NCBI RefSeq assembly: GCF_016811915.1
Contig: NZ_CP069127.1
Coordinates: 3,695,001-3,759,000 of the forward strand
Reading direction: 5' to 3'
DNA from: Brevibacillus choshinensis
GTDB taxonomy: Bacteria; Bacillota; Bacilli; Brevibacillales; Brevibacillaceae
DNA: 64,000 nt
Shown: in pieces, positions 61,682 to 64,000 of the stretch
How positions within the stretch are numbered: position 1 is the first letter of the stretch
Layout: every line of letters starts with the position of its first letter
The notes under the pieces: generated by a model
Database searches by the model: none
Seen by the model: the letters and a program-made list of their open reading frames with translations, nothing else
What the model was told of the DNA's origin: nothing
Position numbers and translations under genes: made by a program

Positions 61682-62440
61682 CGCCTGGATCAGGGCGAGA
61701 AAATCCGGGTGAGCAATCAAAGCAGGCTGCTGCTCCTTTTCCCAAGCCAATGCTTGCTCCAGATTCATTCCTTGGGCACCCGAAAGCCCTGCTTTGGTCA
61801 CTGCGAATGCCTGCCTCGGCACCAGGCGCACCGCTGCGATCAATTTCTCCACCTCTTCTGGGAGGGCTGCTGCATCCACCGCTTTGTAGATGAGCCCCAT
61901 GCGCTCGGCCTCGGTGCCGGACACTTTTTCGCCGAGGAGCGCCAATCGTTTCGCCTGGGCCATCCCCACCAGCCGAGGCAGCAAGTACGTCCCGCCAAAA
62001 TCAGTGGTGAGCCCGATCTGCACAAAAGGCTCCTGAATGACGGCATTGTGCGCAGCTACCACAAAATCGGCATGAAGAGCCAGATTGAGTCCTGCTCCGA
62101 CCGCAGCTCCCTCTAGCATCGCAATCACCGGCTTCGGCAGGTGGTGCAGCCGCGTCAAAAATTCGTTGATTACGGTAAGCGCATCGTCCGCTTGTCCCAT
62201 CTCGCTCATAGCTCCGAGCACACTCAGGTCTGCTCCCGAGCAGAAGTTGCCCCCCGCTCCCTTCAACAGCACGACGTCTGCTTGGTCTTCCCTCGCGCCC
62301 TGCTCGATCGCCTCTCTCAGCATATAAAACATTTCAATGGTCATCGCATTGAGAACGTGCGGCCGATTCAGCGTGATTGTCCAGACACCATCGACACATT
62401 CAGCCCATACAGGCGGTTTTTGCCCTTGCTCCATAGTCAA
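61664..62440 (-). CDS. Enoyl-CoA hydratase/isomerase
   Basis: The protein has 258 residues. A TTG at 62440 has GAGGAG 6 bases upstream; the ATG at 62434 is the alternative. Crotonase features: oxyanion-hole GAGGNFCSGADLSVLG near residue 67, PVIAMLEGAAVGAGLNLALHADFVVA near 105, FVQIGLTTDFGGTYLLPRLVGM near 140 with a catalytic acid region, and the C-terminal AKKRKA. It hydrates trans-2-enoyl-CoA, or isomerises. It lies 13 bases after a CoA-transferase pseudogene. Confidence 0.9.
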   Translation of the reverse strand: MTMEQGQKPPVWAECVDGVWTITLNRPHVLNAMTIEMFYMLREAIEQGAREDQADVVLLKGAGGNFCSGADLSVLGAMSEMGQADDALTVINEFLTRLHHLPKPVIAMLEGAAVGAGLNLALHADFVVAAHNAVIQEPFVQIGLTTDFGGTYLLPRLVGMAQAKRLALLGEKVSGTEAERMGLIYKAVDAAALPEEVEKLIAAVRLVPRQAFAVTKAGLSGAQGMNLEQALAWEKEQQPALIAHPDFLALIQAKKRKA

Positions 62441-62453
62441 TTGATTCTCCTCT

Positions 62454-63604
62454 CTACGACGAACTGGCCGGAATGACACCGAGCTTTTGCAACCGACTCA
62501 GCTCAGCATCGCTCACATGCAGCTTCTTTCTCAGCAGATCATGGGTGTGGTCCGCATGCCACGCAGGCGATGATGGCATGGATGCAGGGGCTTCCTTTCG
62601 CTCCAGGTACGGCAAGGTGTAGGCGATTTCCCGGCTCGTCACGTACAGGCTCTCGGACCAATTTTCCAACTCCTCCACGGCAGTGAGGCAACAATCCACT
62701 TCTATACCCAGCTCACTCCACTCGAATTGGGTTCGGGACAGGAACAGCGCTTTCAATTCCTCATGCACTTGTGGCTGTTGCAAGGCAGTGGCATGATGAA
62801 GATTTTCCCAGTCGTGACGCCCGACCGCCCGGCAGAAATTGTGCCAAAACCTTTCCTCCAGCGCTGCCAGTGCGACATAGTGACCATCTGCGGTCTCGTA
62901 CACCTCGTAAGCCAGCAAGCCCTTGCGCATCATACCGTAGTCCTTCGGTGCAGCTCTCTTGCTCAAAATCGCGTGCAACCCCACCCACGAAGACAATAGA
63001 TCCCCGGAAGCGACATCCAGATACGCGCCGCGCCCCGTGCGAGAACGTTGAACCAGTGCCGCACAAACCTGCTCGCAGGCGTATAGTCCAACGGCGTAAT
63101 CCGCCAGCGGTATGTCCGAGATCACCGGCTTTCCCTCCGCGTCTCGAAAAGCCGACAAGAATCCGCTCACGGCCTGATAATTCAGATCGTTTCCTCCGAG
63201 CTGAAACATCTCACCGCTCTGTCCATAGCCGGTAACGGAGCAATAGATGACGGACGGATGCACCTCCCACAGGCTGTCGTAATCTAATCCTAGATGGCGC
63301 AGCACACCTGGTCGAAAGCTCTCCACCACAACGTCCGCCTGCCTAGCCAGAGCAAACGCGAGCGCCTTTCCCTCATCCGTACGCAAATTCAGCGAAATGC
63401 TTTTATGATTGCGATGTGAACGCAGGTAAAATGCTCCCGTCTCCCTGATTTCCCGGCTGGCGGCATGAAAGCCGGCACTCCGTGGTCAGTGACAGGAAAC
63501 GAAGTGATCTCCATGACTTCAGCCCCGAGGTCAGCCAATCTCATGGTGCAGATTGGTCCGGGAAGATGGCGCGAAAAATCGACTACCGTTACTCCTGTCA
63601 GCAT
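62454..63604 (-). pseudogene. Class III CoA-transferase (CaiB/BaiF) broken by a frameshift
   Basis: An ATG at 63604 (AAGGGGTG upstream) opens the family N-terminus LTGVTVVDFSRHLPGPICTMRLADLGAEV, then the frame ends at 63389. The expected continuation, SHRNHKSISLNLRTDEGKALAFALARQADVVVESFRPGV, is in another frame (offset 2) and runs to 62454 with AGVLRHLGLDYDSL, GYGQSGEMFQLGGNDLNYQAVSGF and the C-terminal helix bundle. Total length (about 383 codons) is normal. The shift lies near 63470-63510. It is either a real mutation or a sequencing error. The intact gene would transfer CoA in an operon with the hydratase. Confidence 0.8.
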
Positions 63605-63700
63605 GCCTGGACACCCCTTCCACCCGTATACACCTATTTCATTTCGCGATGGCCGACTCTCCTTCCTTTTCCAACTGAATGAAAATTCAAAATGATTCCA

Positions 63701-63732
63701 ACAAAAAGAGCTGCCGATGTACAGCAGCTCTC
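63701..63732 (-). terminator. Terminator of the DUF4870 gene
   Basis: AGAGCTGC (63707-63714) pairs with GCAGCTCT (63724-63731); TTTTTGTTGG follows on the minus strand. Confidence 0.8.
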
Positions 63733-63740
63733 GTCACATC

Positions 63741-64000
63741 TCATTTGATGAAGCGGAAGGTAAGCGGGTAACGGAAATCACCACCTTCATTCGCTTTGAC
63801 TGCAGCCATAATCAAAAACACGGCCCAGAACAGGAACAGGGCGATCAGCAGGAGCGCACCGATAAAAACGATGAGCAGCAAATACGATATCGCCGCGTAA
63901 ATCGTTACGGTGATGCTGAAGTTCAGCGCTTCCTTGCCATGCGTGTCGACGAACGAGCTGGTTTCCTTTTTGACCAGCCAAATAATCAACGGCCCCAGCA
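63741..64000 (-). CDS. DUF4870 membrane protein (5' end outside window)
   Basis: The frame is open to the window edge; the visible 86 residues begin LGPLIIWLVKKETSSFVDTHGKEALNFSITVTIY. This and YLLLIVFIGALLLIALFLFWAVFLIMAAVKANEGG, with the end FRYPLTFRFI, are the DUF4870 (TIC20-like) family. Two or three helices are seen. Function unknown. Only the start codon and about 10-20 residues are missing. Confidence 0.85.
   Translation of the reverse strand, partial: LGPLIIWLVKKETSSFVDTHGKEALNFSITVTIYAAISYLLLIVFIGALLLIALFLFWAVFLIMAAVKANEGGDFRYPLTFRFIK

Noticed and set aside
61425..61745. Minus-strand frame of 106 codons
   Set aside because: It overlaps the hydratase 3' end and the structured region, lacks a start site, and looks non-protein.
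1..64000. tRNA, rRNA, CRISPR arrays, insertion sequences, attachment sites, origin
   Set aside because: Looked for by eye on both strands; no cloverleaf with CCA, repeat-spacer pattern, transposase or flanking inverted repeats was seen.

Overview
The window looks like chromosomal DNA of an endospore-forming member of the Bacillales, most probably Brevibacillus or a close relative. This is inferred from gene content and order, since no rRNA or other taxonomic marker is present. Spore genes (pdaA, a cotJ cluster, spoVM, a Gmad2-type lipoprotein) sit beside the conserved Bacillales block rpoZ-gmk-remA-yicC / coaBC-priA-def-fmt-rsmB / rlmN-prpC-prkC-rsgA-rpe / spoVM / rpmB / yloU-fakA / sdaAB-sdaAA-recG. 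No tRNA, rRNA, insertion sequence, prophage, CRISPR array or origin was recognised.

Region 1 (1-30.5 kb) is accessory. It holds many short transcription units: an SNF2/SWIM helicase cut by the window start, spore cortex deacetylase pdaA, aspartase, a PTS-EIIC-like membrane protein, several efflux permeases, short-chain dehydrogenases, and LysR, TetR and MarR regulators, most with a palindromic site next to them. It also contains a permuted cotJ spore-coat cluster, a LexA-controlled translesion polymerase operon, and two gene remnants (a PEP-utilising synthase or rifampin phosphotransferase N-terminus, and a GNAT C-terminus).

Region 2 (30.7-42.1 kb, mostly minus strand) carries recG with both serine dehydratase subunits, a fatty-acid kinase pair (FakA plus a DegV/FakB-like protein) behind yloU, rpmB on the plus strand, the tiny spoVM preceded by a 58-codon membrane-protein gene, thiT, and an arginine-type ABC importer artPQR.

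Region 3 (42.4-61.3 kb) has an M20 peptidase and an RDD protein on the plus strand. It then runs through the housekeeping block on the minus strand: ribosome assembly GTPase, the PrkC/PrpC kinase-phosphatase pair, RNA methyltransferases, initiator-tRNA formylation and deformylation, replication restart, CoA synthesis, omega subunit, guanylate kinase and the biofilm regulator RemA. RqcH reads divergently, followed by a DUF2512 membrane protein and a Gln/Gly-rich protein.

Region 4 (61.3-64 kb) contains a gene-free stretch with strong RNA structure, an enoyl-CoA hydratase behind a frameshifted class III CoA-transferase, and a DUF4870 protein cut by the window end.

No complete undescribed system can be proven from this sequence. 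The best candidates for new biology are the structured RNA near 61.4-61.6 kb, the Gln/Gly-rich protein at 60.75 kb, the unknown middle gene of the SOS polymerase operon, the TetR regulon built on one repeated palindrome at 22.3-24.0 kb, and the PTS-like protein with an unexplained soluble N-terminal domain.
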